A stretch of 64,000 bases of DNA from the NCBI GenBank assembly GCA_963675935.2, contig CAXXPV010000008.1, forward strand, positions 186,001 through 250,000, given 5' to 3'. Within the stretch, counting starts at the first letter, position 1. The number at the start of each line of letters is the position of its first letter. This stretch comes from G963675935 sp963675935 (GTDB taxonomy: Bacteria > Planctomycetota > Planctomycetia > Pirellulales > Thermoguttaceae). Below, piece by piece: positions 34,883 to 43,499 of this stretch. The notes below the pieces were generated by a model. The model saw nothing but the letters and a program-made list of their open reading frames with translations, ran no database searches and was not told the DNA's origin. The position numbers and the translations under genes are program-made.

Positions 34883-36742
34883 ATGAGCACCTGCACAGAG
34901 AATCGTTGGGATGCCGTCGAGGGCCGTTTACGGCCCTTCCCCGCCGAAGGCGGTCATAGGCCCGGCGTTTACGCCGGGTTGACGCGGAACGAAATGTTTT
35001 GTGTTTTGGGTTTGACTTGTCACGCCCGTTTACGGGCGTCCTGTCTGTTGCTCGTTGTCCTTGTTTTCGGTGCGTGTTGCTTTTCGCCGCTGTCGGCCGA
35101 CGAATCAAATGCATCGGCACAATCCCAATCCAAGCCCCAGCAATCGTGGCATTGGCCGAAGGTTGTTATCTCGAAGGAGACGACCTGTTTCACCGAGCCG
35201 TTGCGTTCGGACGGCGGAGTCGATTACGTAGCAGCGCTGAATCGGAAATACTCCCAGGGCGTGACGCCCGAGAACAACGCCGCCGTGGCGCTGTGGCAAG
35301 CGGCCGGGCCGAAGGAACTCAAAAAGCAGTTCCGCAAACGCTACTTTAAGATGTTGGGCATCGCGGAATTGCCGGAAAAGGGCGATTACTTTGCCTCCTA
35401 CGACGATTTTCCCGAATACCAAGAGGCAAAAAAACAACCGGACGAAGAGGCAGCGTTTTGGCAGAAGCTAGGAGAGCAGGAAAGGGCGGTGGAAAGCGCG
35501 CCGTGGTCGAAGCAAGACTATCCGATCATCGCCGCTTTCTTGGAACGAAACGAGAAACCGCTCGAAATTCTTTCCAAAGGCTTGCAACGTACGCGATTCT
35601 ACTCACCGCTGGTTGCGGCGGATGAAAATTTTGCGATGTGCGGCATCTGCGTCGGTCCCGTCAACGGCATCAACAACGCCCGCACGGCGGCGCGATTATT
35701 CAAGATGCGAGCCATGCTCCGGCTGCACGACGGCGACCTCTCCGGCACGTGGCGAGACATCCTATCGCTCTATCGCCTTGGGCGACTTGCATCCCATGGG
35801 GCATCCATGGTGAATTGGATGAGTGCGGCGACGTTCGAGGGCATGGCAAACGAAGCCGCCGTCGTCCTGAGCCAGCAGGATGGATTGACCGTTGAGCAGG
35901 CGCGGAAATGCCAGCAGCAATTGCGGCGTCTTTCCCCGATGCAATCCCTTGTCGAAACCTTCGACGTCGGCGAGCGATGTTCGTCCATTGAGGTTTTGAC
36001 GCTCCTCGCGGATGATCCAGGCGTGTTTTTTGAAGACGATGAGCTAGTTGAACAGATGTTGAAGGTGATGGACCCGAAACGTCCATCGAGAGAGCCGGAG
36101 CGAAAACGCCGCCGGCAGGCGTTCAAAATACTGGCGGCCCGGCATGACGTGGATTGGAGCGAGGTATTCCGGCGGCACAACGTCTTTTGGAATCGCCTGA
36201 CCGACGCTTATCGGTGTTCTTCGGGCGAGAAGATCGTTGCCACGCTACAAGCCCTGGAGTTGGAAACCAGTAAAGAATCGCAGAAATCGTCCAATCTGGT
36301 GCTTTCCGAAAAACTGGATGTCGTTGCGAACATGGATGCCATAACCAAGGCGAAGCACATTGCCAATTTGGCAATATTGCCCTTCAACTTCTTCAATTGG
36401 AAGACAGGAGGCTGGATCGCACAACGGCAAGAGGCCGGCGGACGCATGACACAGCTTGCCTTCGCCCTGGCCGGCTATCGGGCCGAGCATCAAGGAAAAT
36501 ATCCGAAAACATTGGCGGAACTCGCGCCGAAATATATCGACGCGATTCCGAAAGACCCATTCGCCGACGGCGAGTTTCGCTACAAATCGGACGGCGACGG
36601 CTATCTGCTTTACGGCCTCGGGAGCAATGGCAAGGACGATGGCGGGTTCGGACCGGGCAATATGCCGGAGTCGGCCACCGAAGAACAACGAAAAGCCTGG
36701 GACGATATTTCAATTCGTACGCCGCCGAAAAAAACAAAATAG
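34883..36742 (+). CDS. Secreted planctomycete protein (paralogue 2), N-terminus built from duplicated hydC start and repeats
   Basis: The frame has 619 residues. From SWHWPKVVISKETTCFTEP onwards it parallels paralogue 1 and ends in the same GspG-like block. Its N-terminus is strange. The frame opens MSTCTEN, identical to the start of hydC at 36796 including 50 bases upstream. It then reads through a GCCGTTTACGGC/CCGGCGTTTACGCCGG hairpin (RLRPFPAEGG.RPGVYAGL) into a second possible start, ATG 34994, with a hydrophobic stretch (ASCLLLVVLVFGACCFSPLSADES). The latter is the likely signal peptide, giving 582 residues. Which start is used is open. Confidence 0.6.
   Translation: MSTCTENRWDAVEGRLRPFPAEGGHRPGVYAGLTRNEMFCVLGLTCHARLRASCLLLVVLVFGACCFSPLSADESNASAQSQSKPQQSWHWPKVVISKETTCFTEPLRSDGGVDYVAALNRKYSQGVTPENNAAVALWQAAGPKELKKQFRKRYFKMLGIAELPEKGDYFASYDDFPEYQEAKKQPDEEAAFWQKLGEQERAVESAPWSKQDYPIIAAFLERNEKPLEILSKGLQRTRFYSPLVAADENFAMCGICVGPVNGINNARTAARLFKMRAMLRLHDGDLSGTWRDILSLYRLGRLASHGASMVNWMSAATFEGMANEAAVVLSQQDGLTVEQARKCQQQLRRLSPMQSLVETFDVGERCSSIEVLTLLADDPGVFFEDDELVEQMLKVMDPKRPSREPERKRRRQAFKILAARHDVDWSEVFRRHNVFWNRLTDAYRCSSGEKIVATLQALELETSKESQKSSNLVLSEKLDVVANMDAITKAKHIANLAILPFNFFNWKTGGWIAQRQEAGGRMTQLAFALAGYRAEHQGKYPKTLAELAPKYIDAIPKDPFADGEFRYKSDGDGYLLYGLGSNGKDDGGFGPGNMPESATEEQRKAWDDISIRTPPKKTK
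34921..35060. repeat. GTTTACG-type hairpins inside the 5' end of paralogue 2
   Basis: GGCCGTTTACGGCC (about 34921), CCGGCGTTTACGCCGG (about 34962) and CGCCCGTTTACGGGCG (about 35027) are short palindromes. They are of the same family as those at 29910-29970 and 51599-51845. They contribute codons to the gene at 34883-36742. Confidence 0.7.
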
Positions 36743-36795
36743 TTTCGATCCCGCGACCAACGGGAATCACAAAATCACAAACCGCGAGAAATCCT

Positions 36796-37347
36796 ATGAG
36801 CACCTGCACAGAAAATTGCGATAAACCCGGCACCGACAATTGGACCGAAGTCGAGGCCGCGGCACGACTGGTCCTCGGCGAGCCGATCGTTGCCTTGATC
36901 CAAAAATTTCGGGCCGAGCCGCATCCTGAAAGCCAACTCATCGCCGTGCTGCACCGCGTGCAATCGGAGTTCGGCTATCTGGCCGACGCGCATCTCGACG
37001 CGGTCGCCCAGCTCATGCAAATCCCGGCGGCCAAAGTGGCCGGCGTGGCCAGTTTCTATCACTTCTTCCGCCTCAAGCCGCGCGGCAAGTACATGATCAA
37101 CGTCTGCCTCGGCACGGCCTGCTACGTGAAGGGCGCCGAGCGCGTCGCGCAGAAGGTCATCGACGAACTGGGCATCTCCTGGGGCGAAACCAGCAAGGAC
37201 GGCGTTTTCACGCTCGAAGGTTCTCGCTGCCTGGGCACCTGCGGCTTGGCCCCGGTCGTGATGATCGACGACGAGATTCACGGCGAAGTGACGCCCGACC
37301 AGGTGCCGACGCTTCTGGAAAAGTACATCAAAAAAGCTAGGGGCTAG
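36796..37347 (+). CDS. hydC: [FeFe] hydrogenase subunit HydC (NuoE-like)
   Basis: The protein has 183 residues. The thioredoxin-like [2Fe-2S] fold of NuoE is complete: LIAVLHRVQSEFGYLADAHLDAVAQLMQIPAAKVAGVASFYHFFRLKPRGK, then CLGTACYVKGAE and CLGTCGLAPVVMIDDEIHGEVTPDQV. Four cysteines (C-x4-C and C-x3-C) bind the cluster. It completes the HydABC set with hydB and hydA. ATG 36796 carries a long upstream sequence that also precedes the gene at 34883, showing that its 5' region has been duplicated. It lies 4.2 kb after hydA. Confidence 0.93.
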   Translation: MSTCTENCDKPGTDNWTEVEAAARLVLGEPIVALIQKFRAEPHPESQLIAVLHRVQSEFGYLADAHLDAVAQLMQIPAAKVAGVASFYHFFRLKPRGKYMINVCLGTACYVKGAERVAQKVIDELGISWGETSKDGVFTLEGSRCLGTCGLAPVVMIDDEIHGEVTPDQVPTLLEKYIKKARG

Positions 37348-37390
37348 GGAAGAACCGCTTGCGGTTTCGCAATTTAACTGGAGAACTAAC

Positions 37391-37753
37391 ATGGCCAAAT
37401 CATTTGACGCATTGGTCAAACGGACAATGACGAAGAAATCGCGCGAGCGAGTGGCACTTCGTGCTAGGGAATTGTTGCAAGAGTTGTTGTTGAGCGAAAT
37501 CCGCGAATTGACGGGCAAGAGCCAACAACAAGTCGCCGAGACGATCGGAATTCGCCAGCCGAGTCTGTCGAAGCTCGAAAAACAATCCGATATGCAAATC
37601 TCAACCTTGCAGCGAATTGTCCACGCCTTGGGAGGAAAGCTCGAAGTCACCGCGAAGTTTCCCAAAGGCACGGTAAAAATCAAACCATTCGACAAGACCA
37701 CGGATCGGACCAGCCGCAGTCGTCGCGGGCATGAGGAACTTCAGTTGGTTTAA
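37391..37753 (+). CDS. XRE-family helix-turn-helix protein, antitoxin-like
   Basis: The protein has 120 residues. The HTH lies at about residues 42-75: LTGKSQQQVAETIGIRQPSLSKLEKQSDMQISTLQRIVHALGGKLEV. The KLEV..KFP... ending is typical of XRE antitoxins paired with RelE-like toxins. No toxin gene is directly next to it; the nearest RelE is 4 kb upstream. It could autoregulate or control hydC, 43 bases upstream in the same direction. Confidence 0.8.
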   Translation: MAKSFDALVKRTMTKKSRERVALRARELLQELLLSEIRELTGKSQQQVAETIGIRQPSLSKLEKQSDMQISTLQRIVHALGGKLEVTAKFPKGTVKIKPFDKTTDRTSRSRRGHEELQLV

Positions 37754-37768
37754 GCAACCCCCCTCCCC

Positions 37769-38575
37769 ATGCTCGGCAACCTTGACCAATACCGCGCCGA
37801 CCTCGACCGACTCGCCGCGCTCGGCGAGGAAATGCTCATCGATCTCTCGCTCCGCGGCGCGCGAATCGAGCCGGAACAACGCGAAATCGCCGAGCGGCTT
37901 CATGGCGGCTTCGAGCGAAACTATCAGCAATGGTATACCGAGGCCTCGGCCGTCGTCGGCCAACTGCTGCCGGGCCGGGCCGCCGAGTTTCAACAACTCT
38001 ATCTAGCCGACGCCCGGCGCAAAACCATCGACGCCGCTTCCTACTCGATTCAGGACTGGCTCGTCGGACGGCGGTTTACGAAGGACGCCGCCGCGGGCTG
38101 CAACTTTGCAATCGCCCACGATGCGACCGATGAACTCACGGCCGTGTCGCTCCGCCTGAAAACGCAGTTGGACGTTTTGCGGTCGGCCGAAACCCGCTTC
38201 GCCAGCAGCCTGTTCGACATCCGCCGGTTGGCCCGGGCCGACCTGTTCGATTCCGAGCTGGACGCCTGCCGCGAGCTTTCCGCCCAAGGTTTTCTGCGTG
38301 CCGCGGGCACGGTGGCCGGCGTGATTCTCGAACGGCACATGCAACAGGTGTTGGCCAATCACCAGATCGACTTCCAGAAGCCGGAGCCGACGCTCAACGA
38401 TTTCAACGACCAATTGAAAAAGGCCGGCGTGGTCGATGTTCCGCTCTGGCGGCTGATTCAGCGGTTGGCCGATGTCCGCAACCTTTGCAGCCACAACAAG
38501 CACCGCGAGCCGCACAAAAAAGAGGTCGAGGAGCTGATCGACGGGGTCGATCGGATCGTCAGGACGCTGGTTTAA
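37769..38575 (+). CDS. HEPN-like protein of unknown function
   Basis: The protein has 268 residues, all helical. The C-terminal part reads LRAAGTVAGVILERHMQQVLANHQI...PTLNDFNDQLKKAGVVDVPLWRLIQRLADVRNLCSHNKHREPHKKEVEELIDGVDRIVRTL. It contains R-N-L-C-S-H, which fits the R-x4-H motif of HEPN ribonucleases. It starts 15 bases after the XRE gene, so they may form a pair. HEPN proteins are often RNase toxins in defence or toxin-antitoxin systems, but R-x4-H can occur by chance. Confidence 0.55.
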   Translation: MLGNLDQYRADLDRLAALGEEMLIDLSLRGARIEPEQREIAERLHGGFERNYQQWYTEASAVVGQLLPGRAAEFQQLYLADARRKTIDAASYSIQDWLVGRRFTKDAAAGCNFAIAHDATDELTAVSLRLKTQLDVLRSAETRFASSLFDIRRLARADLFDSELDACRELSAQGFLRAAGTVAGVILERHMQQVLANHQIDFQKPEPTLNDFNDQLKKAGVVDVPLWRLIQRLADVRNLCSHNKHREPHKKEVEELIDGVDRIVRTLV

Positions 38576-38690
38576 GCACTCCGCAATCGTTGGACGGCTA
38601 TCGCCATTCGTTCGCCGGCGCGGTATTATGACGGGCAATCGAAAACAGCAAGTTCAATAAAACATCGAGAAGCCATCGAGGATATATATT

Positions 38691-39875
38691 ATGTTCGGTT
38701 CGATGAAAGCCTACCTCTCCGATCAACTTCAGCAAATCCGCGACGCCGGGCTTTTCAAGGGCGAGCGCGTCATCACCACGCCGCAACGCGCCCGGGTCGG
38801 CGTCGCCTCGGGCGAGCCGGTGCTGAACCTCTGCGCCAACAACTATCTCGGGCTGGCCGACAACCCCGAGATTATCGCCGCCGCCCGCGACGCGCTCGAC
38901 CGCTGGGGCTACGGCATGGCCAGCGTCCGGTTCATCTGCGGCACGCAACAGATTCACAAGCAGCTTGAGGCCGCGATCAGCGCCTTCTTGGGCACCGAAG
39001 ACACGATCCTCTACTCGTCGTGTTTCGACGCCAACGGCGGATTGTTCGAAACGCTTTTCGGGGCGGAAGACGCCGTGATTTCCGACGAATTGAACCACGC
39101 CAGCATCATCGACGGCGTGCGGCTCTGCAAGGCCCAGCGGTTCCGTTACAAAAACAACGACATGGCCGACCTCGAGGCGCAACTGAAAGCGGCGGCCGGC
39201 GCCCGATTCCGCGTCGTGGCTACCGACGGCGTCTTTTCGATGGACGGCATCATCGCCAACCTGCCGGGCATCTGCGCGTTGGCCGATAAATATGACGCCC
39301 TGGTGATGGTCGATGATTCGCACGCCGTCGGCTTCATGGGCAAGCATGGGCGCGGCACGCCGGAATATCACAACGTCGTGAATCGCGTTGACATTGTCAC
39401 CGGCACGTTAGGAAAGGCCCTGGGCGGGGCGAGCGGCGGCTACACGAGCGGGCGGCGCGAAATCATCGACCTGTTGCGCCAACGGAGCCGGCCGTATTTG
39501 TTCTCGAACACGCTGGCCCCGCCGATTGCCGCCGCGTCGCTCAAAACGCTGGAACTGCTTTCCCGTTCGACGGAATTGCGCGACCGGCTCGAATCGAACA
39601 CGAAGATATTCCGCGAGGGGATGGCCCTACGAGGTTTCCACATCACGCCGGGCGTGCATCCGATTTGCCCGATCATGTTGGGCGATGCGGCGTTGGCCGC
39701 ACGGATGGCCGAGTCGATGTTGCGTCGCGGGGTGTACGTCGTCGGATTTTCATATCCGGTGGTGCCGAAAGACAAAGCCCGCATCCGCGTGCAGGTTTCC
39801 GCGGCCCACGCGCCGGCCGATCTGGAATTCGCGATGGAGGCTTTTTCGGCGGTGAAGAAGGAGTTGGGCGTCTAA
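38691..39875 (+). CDS. kbl: 2-amino-3-ketobutyrate CoA ligase (glycine C-acetyltransferase)
   Basis: The protein has 394 residues, a normal length. With threonine dehydrogenase it converts threonine to glycine and acetyl-CoA. The features are LCANNYLGLADNPEIIAAARDALDRWGYGMASVRFICGTQQIHKQLE, DELNHASIIDGVRLCKA, VDDSHAVGFMGKHGRGTPEY and the PLP lysine in TLGKALGGASGGYTSG, all typical of the alpha-oxoamine synthase family. The specific N-terminal YL...L..I..AGLFK.ER.I.. pattern favours Kbl over BioF. The 3' end overlaps the convergent gene by 4 bases. Confidence 0.92.
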   Translation: MFGSMKAYLSDQLQQIRDAGLFKGERVITTPQRARVGVASGEPVLNLCANNYLGLADNPEIIAAARDALDRWGYGMASVRFICGTQQIHKQLEAAISAFLGTEDTILYSSCFDANGGLFETLFGAEDAVISDELNHASIIDGVRLCKAQRFRYKNNDMADLEAQLKAAAGARFRVVATDGVFSMDGIIANLPGICALADKYDALVMVDDSHAVGFMGKHGRGTPEYHNVVNRVDIVTGTLGKALGGASGGYTSGRREIIDLLRQRSRPYLFSNTLAPPIAAASLKTLELLSRSTELRDRLESNTKIFREGMALRGFHITPGVHPICPIMLGDAALAARMAESMLRRGVYVVGFSYPVVPKDKARIRVQVSAAHAPADLEFAMEAFSAVKKELGV

Positions 39876-40147
39876 TCCAACAGCAAAAATACTTCGACAA
39901 GGACCGCCAGGGAGCAAACCCCACACAATGCAATTGCGCCCAGGCAGCCTTTGCCTGTGGGGCCTGACGTGAACTTTTCCGGTTCCTTGGCTCGGAGTTC
40001 CGCTTCCAACGCATCAACGAAGTCCTTGGCCTCCTTCAGTCCTTTGCCGCTGTGTTCCCGATAGAGCTTGATGGCTTCTATCTTGCGCCCGGCAATTATG
40101 CTGTCCGTGATTTTTTCTACCGCTTCCGCGGGAATTAGCTCACTCAT
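39872..40147 (-). CDS. L7/L12-C-terminal-domain-like membrane-anchored protein
   Basis: The protein has 91 residues from ATG 40147 (ATG 40165 also possible). Residues 10-52, ITDSIIAGRKIEAIKLYREHSGKGLKEAKDFVDALEAEL, match the fold of the ribosomal L7/L12 C-terminal domain, often found in small stand-alone proteins. A hydrophobic tail (GAIALCGVCSLAVLVEVFLLL) anchors it in the membrane. Function unknown. Confidence 0.7.
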   Translation of the reverse strand: MSELIPAEAVEKITDSIIAGRKIEAIKLYREHSGKGLKEAKDFVDALEAELRAKEPEKFTSGPTGKGCLGAIALCGVCSLAVLVEVFLLLD

Positions 40148-40531
40148 GGTTATCTCCCTCATCACTCATAAATCGGGACTACGGCTTTTTTTTCTTCGTC
40201 GGAATCTTAAGTTCCAAATTGCCGATATCCGTCGTCTTGCCGGCCTTAACGACCACTTGCGTTTTCTCGGCGCGAATACCGAGAATACTCTTCTGTTTTG
40301 GTTCAGCGTGAAATGGAAACGTCGATTGCTGAGTTAAGGATCGTTAAGACATGAAAGTTGTTTGGTAGTGCCTTGGATTTTGCGCATTGATGTTGTAAGC
40401 GAGGGAGGTGGACGGCAGCGTGGCCGCCGCCCATGCCTCGCTCACAACCCCTAGGTCGGCGCTCGGGTTGGTTCCCACCAGAGCCCTATCCTCCGCCCAG
40501 GCCGTTTACCATCGTAGCCGAGTTTCAGCCG

Positions 40532-41455
40532 TCAGGCAACCGTTCGTAAACGCGACGCCTCGCGTTGCTCCTTGCGACGCTCGCGAGCCTCGTTTAGCTT
40601 GCGGTCTCGCACTGCGAAAATCTCCGTCTCGCGGCCCGACAACTTGTCCGACGGCGCAATGTAGCCGATCGCGCTGTGCAAGCGAACGTGGTTGTAATGC
40701 TCCACATAGTTGCCGACGAGGCGAATCGCGTCCTCCAGCGAGATCGGCGTGCCGGGCCGAATACACTCGCCTTTGATGCTCCCGTGAAATCGCTCCAGCT
40801 TGCCGTTGCTCTGCGGATAGTACGGACTCGTCCGCACATGTGTCATCCCGCAGATGCGAATGAACTCCTTGAAATCCTTCGCCACAAATTGCGACCCGTT
40901 GTCGCTGATGATCCGAGGCGTTTCGTTCGGGAACTTTTCTTTTGCACGCTGAAGAACAACCAACTCGTCTTGCTCGGTCATCGAACGGCGAATCTCCCAA
41001 TGCACGATGTACCGACTGTAGCCGTCGAGGATCGTCGTCAGGTAGTAAAACGTGCCATGGATGTTGATGTAGCTTATGTCGATATGCCAATGTTCATGCG
41101 GTTTTTTCGGCTGATGGAAGCCCGTGCCTTTCTTGGAGGGTTTGTTCGTTGAGCGGCCGATGCGGCCCGCCGATTTCAATACGCGATACACCGTGCTGGG
41201 GCTTGCCGCCACCACGTCGCGGTCGAGCATCATGAACGCCAATCGTCGATAGCCTTCCAACGGAAACTCGAACGAAAACTTGATGATGGACTGCTTCTCC
41301 CAGTCTTCGAGCCACCAGTCGCGCGGCACCCAACCGTTGTGTTCGTTGCGTTTGCCATAGCGATCCTTCCAGTCGTGAAACTTGCTCGATGTGATGCCCA
41401 ACCAAGCGACGAACTGCCGGGCGGGAATCTCTGTACGCTCGTTCCAACGCCGCAC
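40532..41455 (-). CDS. IS3 OrfB transposase (DDE)
   Basis: The frame has 307 residues. The rve catalytic core is complete: D in HWHIDISYINIHG, D in IISDNGSQFVAKDF and E in PQSNGKLERFHGSIKGE. The upstream HTH_21 region (PLEGYRRLAFMMLDRDVVAASPSTVYRVLKS) is present. In this frame there is no stop back to 41521, so OrfB is normally made as an OrfAB fusion by -1 frameshift at A7 (41521-41527). ATG/GTG starts within OrfB are then secondary. Confidence 0.93.
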   Translation of the reverse strand: MRRWNERTEIPARQFVAWLGITSSKFHDWKDRYGKRNEHNGWVPRDWWLEDWEKQSIIKFSFEFPLEGYRRLAFMMLDRDVVAASPSTVYRVLKSAGRIGRSTNKPSKKGTGFHQPKKPHEHWHIDISYINIHGTFYYLTTILDGYSRYIVHWEIRRSMTEQDELVVLQRAKEKFPNETPRIISDNGSQFVAKDFKEFIRICGMTHVRTSPYYPQSNGKLERFHGSIKGECIRPGTPISLEDAIRLVGNYVEHYNHVRLHSAIGYIAPSDKLSGRETEIFAVRDRKLNEARERRKEQREASRLRTVA

Positions 41456-41502
41456 GTAATCGACGACTTCATCGCGGGTGTCATGGGGAACCCAACATCC
41501 GT

Positions 41503-41820
41503 TTAGAGTTCCCCAGCCTCTTTTTTTGCGCGGACGTTCTCCTCCATCAATTCGGAGATGACCTCGTTCTTTTGAACGAGCTTGGCCCGCAGCCGAGCAA
41601 CCTCCTCCTCTTGAGCGGACAGTTTTTGGGCCTCGCGTTTGGCGACCGGATGAAAGGCGGCCGAGGCGTTATCGAACAGGATTTTCTGCCAGGCGTAGAT
41701 TTGGTTGGGCTTGATGCCGTACTCGTCGCACAGATCCGACATCGGTACTTTATCGACCAAGTACCTCTTAAGGATGGTAGCCTTCTGGTCTGTGGTGAAA
41801 CATCGTCGTGGTGCAGTCAT
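41503..41820 (-). CDS. IS3 OrfA (HTH protein)
   Basis: The protein has 105 residues. TTDQKATILKRYLVDKVPMSDLCDEYGIKPNQIYAWQKILFDN is the HTH_Tnp_1 domain, followed by a leucine-zipper helix (LSAQEEEVARLRAKLVQKNEVISELMEENVRAKKE). Codons GCA AAA AAA GAG (41529-41518) give the heptamer A_AAA_AAA in the correct phase for -1 slippage into orfB. Confidence 0.92.
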   Translation of the reverse strand: MTAPRRCFTTDQKATILKRYLVDKVPMSDLCDEYGIKPNQIYAWQKILFDNASAAFHPVAKREAQKLSAQEEEVARLRAKLVQKNEVISELMEENVRAKKEAGEL

Positions 41821-42169
41821 GGATTTCTCCTCGTTTGGGGTTTGATTCTAACCCATACGACCGAGATTTTCCATTTCCAGCCGGTTCAAAACACTTCCTC
41901 TTGACGGCTTTGACAACATAATCTTTGCCCGCCGGCACATCTTTGAGCGTGAACTTGCCGTCATTTGAAGTCACTGCCGTCGCCACGATGTTTTTCGGTT
42001 GGTCAACATGGTAGATACTGATATCGATGGCCTCGACACCTTTCTTTTCCGCGTCAACCACGATACCGGAGATGGTCCCAGTCGCATCAGCAGCCATCGC
42101 CAAGGGGACAAACACAGCTATAGCCAATAGCAGAGACACAAGTAGGGTGATGCGAATTCGGATTTGCAT

Positions 42170-42475
42170 ACGAGCCTCCTGGTGATAAAGAATTTGTCCG
42201 TGAACTTATATCCATGTCCGCTATTGTAGCCAGTTGTCAAGCACACCGCTAGTGGGGTTCGGCCCACTCGCCGGCCGAACGGGAATTTGCGATGGAGGCT
42301 TTTTCGGCGGTGAAGAAGGAGTTGGGCGTGTAGTCGAATTGTTCGCGTGGCCTTGGTCGGTTGCCCGCCCAAGGCCACCCGGTCTGAAATTCCCCGGGAC
42401 TTCCCACAAGCCGTGTTATATTTTCATGGCTTCCTCGCCTCGTTCTTGCCCAGACTCTACACAACTTGACCCAAG
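42170..42475. other. Intergenic region holding a duplicated kbl 3' end
   Basis: Bases 42263-42333 repeat the last codons of kbl: the frame reads AHSPAEREFAMEAFSAVKKELGV and stop, against AHAPADLEFAMEAFSAVKKELGV in kbl. The identity falls off upstream. This is a remnant of a duplication of about 70 bp or more. The rest of the region holds nothing recognisable. Confidence 0.75.
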
Positions 42476-43381
42476 ATGGGTGAGAATATGCCTTTCAGCC
42501 GGCTGCGTCTCCAGAATGTGTTCCGCGCAGTCTTGGCTGTCTCAGCGCTCTGCGCCGTTGCTCTAGGCGTCTATATCGTCGATAACCCCCTGGTCAATAC
42601 CGCGCTCACGCTGATGGTGCTCGCTGGGCCTTTGGGAGCCATCGTGGGGACCAGCATCGTCGGCCGACGCGGCGCAATAATCGGCACTTTGGCCGGAAGC
42701 ATCGGCGGCGGACTCGCCGGGATTATTGCGGTGTCTTACAACTGGTCGTTCCCGGTGGAAGACAACCTGTTGGTGTTCGGCCTGCTCGCAAGCTTGTCTA
42801 CCGCAGTCCTCTTGTACTGGGCGCTCAAGCGAGCTTCATGCACACTCGCTGAACAGGCTGGTGTTCGGACTGCGGCTCGGCTCAGTCTCATAGCCGTGGC
42901 ATTGGCCATTCCGCTGTTGCTCTTGCGCAGCCATCTAAAACAGATGGGGCACTCCGAGGGTTCTGATCCCGTGTGGGCGGTTGACCTGATGGAAGCGGTT
43001 GTGATGGGATTGGTCGTATTACCGTGGATCGTCTTCTCGCGCCGTCGGGCGGCAAGAGCGGCACACACACCGTACGCGCGCTGGGACATTGCCGCCAAAG
43101 TGCTGCTGTTGACCGCAGCGATACTCGGCCCGGTGTCGCAGGGACTGGTTGCGATACTGTTTTTCATCCCCCTCTCTCACGGTCCATTGGGCATGCTTGG
43201 TCAACATATCCTTGCCGGACTTGTCGTGGCGGTCGGGATGGAGACGGCGGGCTTTTGTTTTGCTATGGGTTTTGTCATACAGCTTTGGCGCGACCGATGG
43301 CACTTGCCGTTAATAATCGTCAACGTTCTTTGGCTTGTTGCGTTATGGACCTATATTCTGGTTGATACGCCTCTGCCGTAG
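42476..43381 (+). CDS. Multi-pass membrane protein, unknown function
   Basis: The protein has 301 residues with eight or so membrane spans (for example LVNTALTLMVLAGPLGAIVGTSIVG, AARLSLIAVALAIPLLLL, LIIVNVLWLVALWTYILV). A glycine-rich span RGAIIGTLAGSIGGGLAGIIAV is notable. ATG 42476 is used; ATG 42488 is an alternative closer to GGTGAG. I do not recognise the family and the neighbours give no clue. Confidence 0.6.
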   Translation: MGENMPFSRLRLQNVFRAVLAVSALCAVALGVYIVDNPLVNTALTLMVLAGPLGAIVGTSIVGRRGAIIGTLAGSIGGGLAGIIAVSYNWSFPVEDNLLVFGLLASLSTAVLLYWALKRASCTLAEQAGVRTAARLSLIAVALAIPLLLLRSHLKQMGHSEGSDPVWAVDLMEAVVMGLVVLPWIVFSRRRAARAAHTPYARWDIAAKVLLLTAAILGPVSQGLVAILFFIPLSHGPLGMLGQHILAGLVVAVGMETAGFCFAMGFVIQLWRDRWHLPLIIVNVLWLVALWTYILVDTPLP

Positions 43382-43499
43382 TCGGCATTTCGTGAAACGT
43401 GGAGCGACGCGAAACGAATGAAAGTGATTAGCGCAGATTAGTGAATACTAGCGTTTCCGGGAAAGCATTAAACGTCTAATTAAGTTGGAGCAAGAGTCT

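Larger units (their letters stand above)
40294..41893 (-). mobile_element. IS3-family insertion sequence, 1600 bp
   Basis: The ends are TGTTTTG...GAAATGGAAA (from 40294) and the inverted TTTCCATTTC...CAAAACA (to 41893), with the TG...CA termini typical of IS3. A 4-bp direct repeat CTTC flanks it (40290-40293 and 41894-41897). It carries orfA and orfB and a perfect A7 slippage site between them. Bases 40294-40531 have no gene. Confidence 0.92.
40179..42169 (-). pseudogene. Secreted carboxypeptidase-regulatory-like protein, split by IS3
   Basis: The 5' part is 41894-42169 and the 3' part is 40179-40293. Removing the IS (40294-41893) and one CTTC duplication restores an exact 128-codon frame. 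It has a signal peptide (MQIRIRITLLVSLLLAIAV..PLAMA), then a CarboxypepD_reg-like beta domain (GTISGIVVDAEKKGVEAIDI, SNDGKFTLKDVPAGKDYVVKAV), joined as KRKSILGIRAEKTQVVVKAGKTTDIGNLELK to a lysine-rich end. Such domains are bacterial Ig-like modules of secreted proteins. In its present state only a truncated product ending in the IS can be made. Confidence 0.85.

Noticed and set aside
37352..37375. Terminator specific for hydC
   Set aside because: The CGCTTGCGG hairpin here belongs to a dispersed repeat also found before the kinase at 47426 and at 62258-62338, so a dedicated terminator role cannot be claimed.
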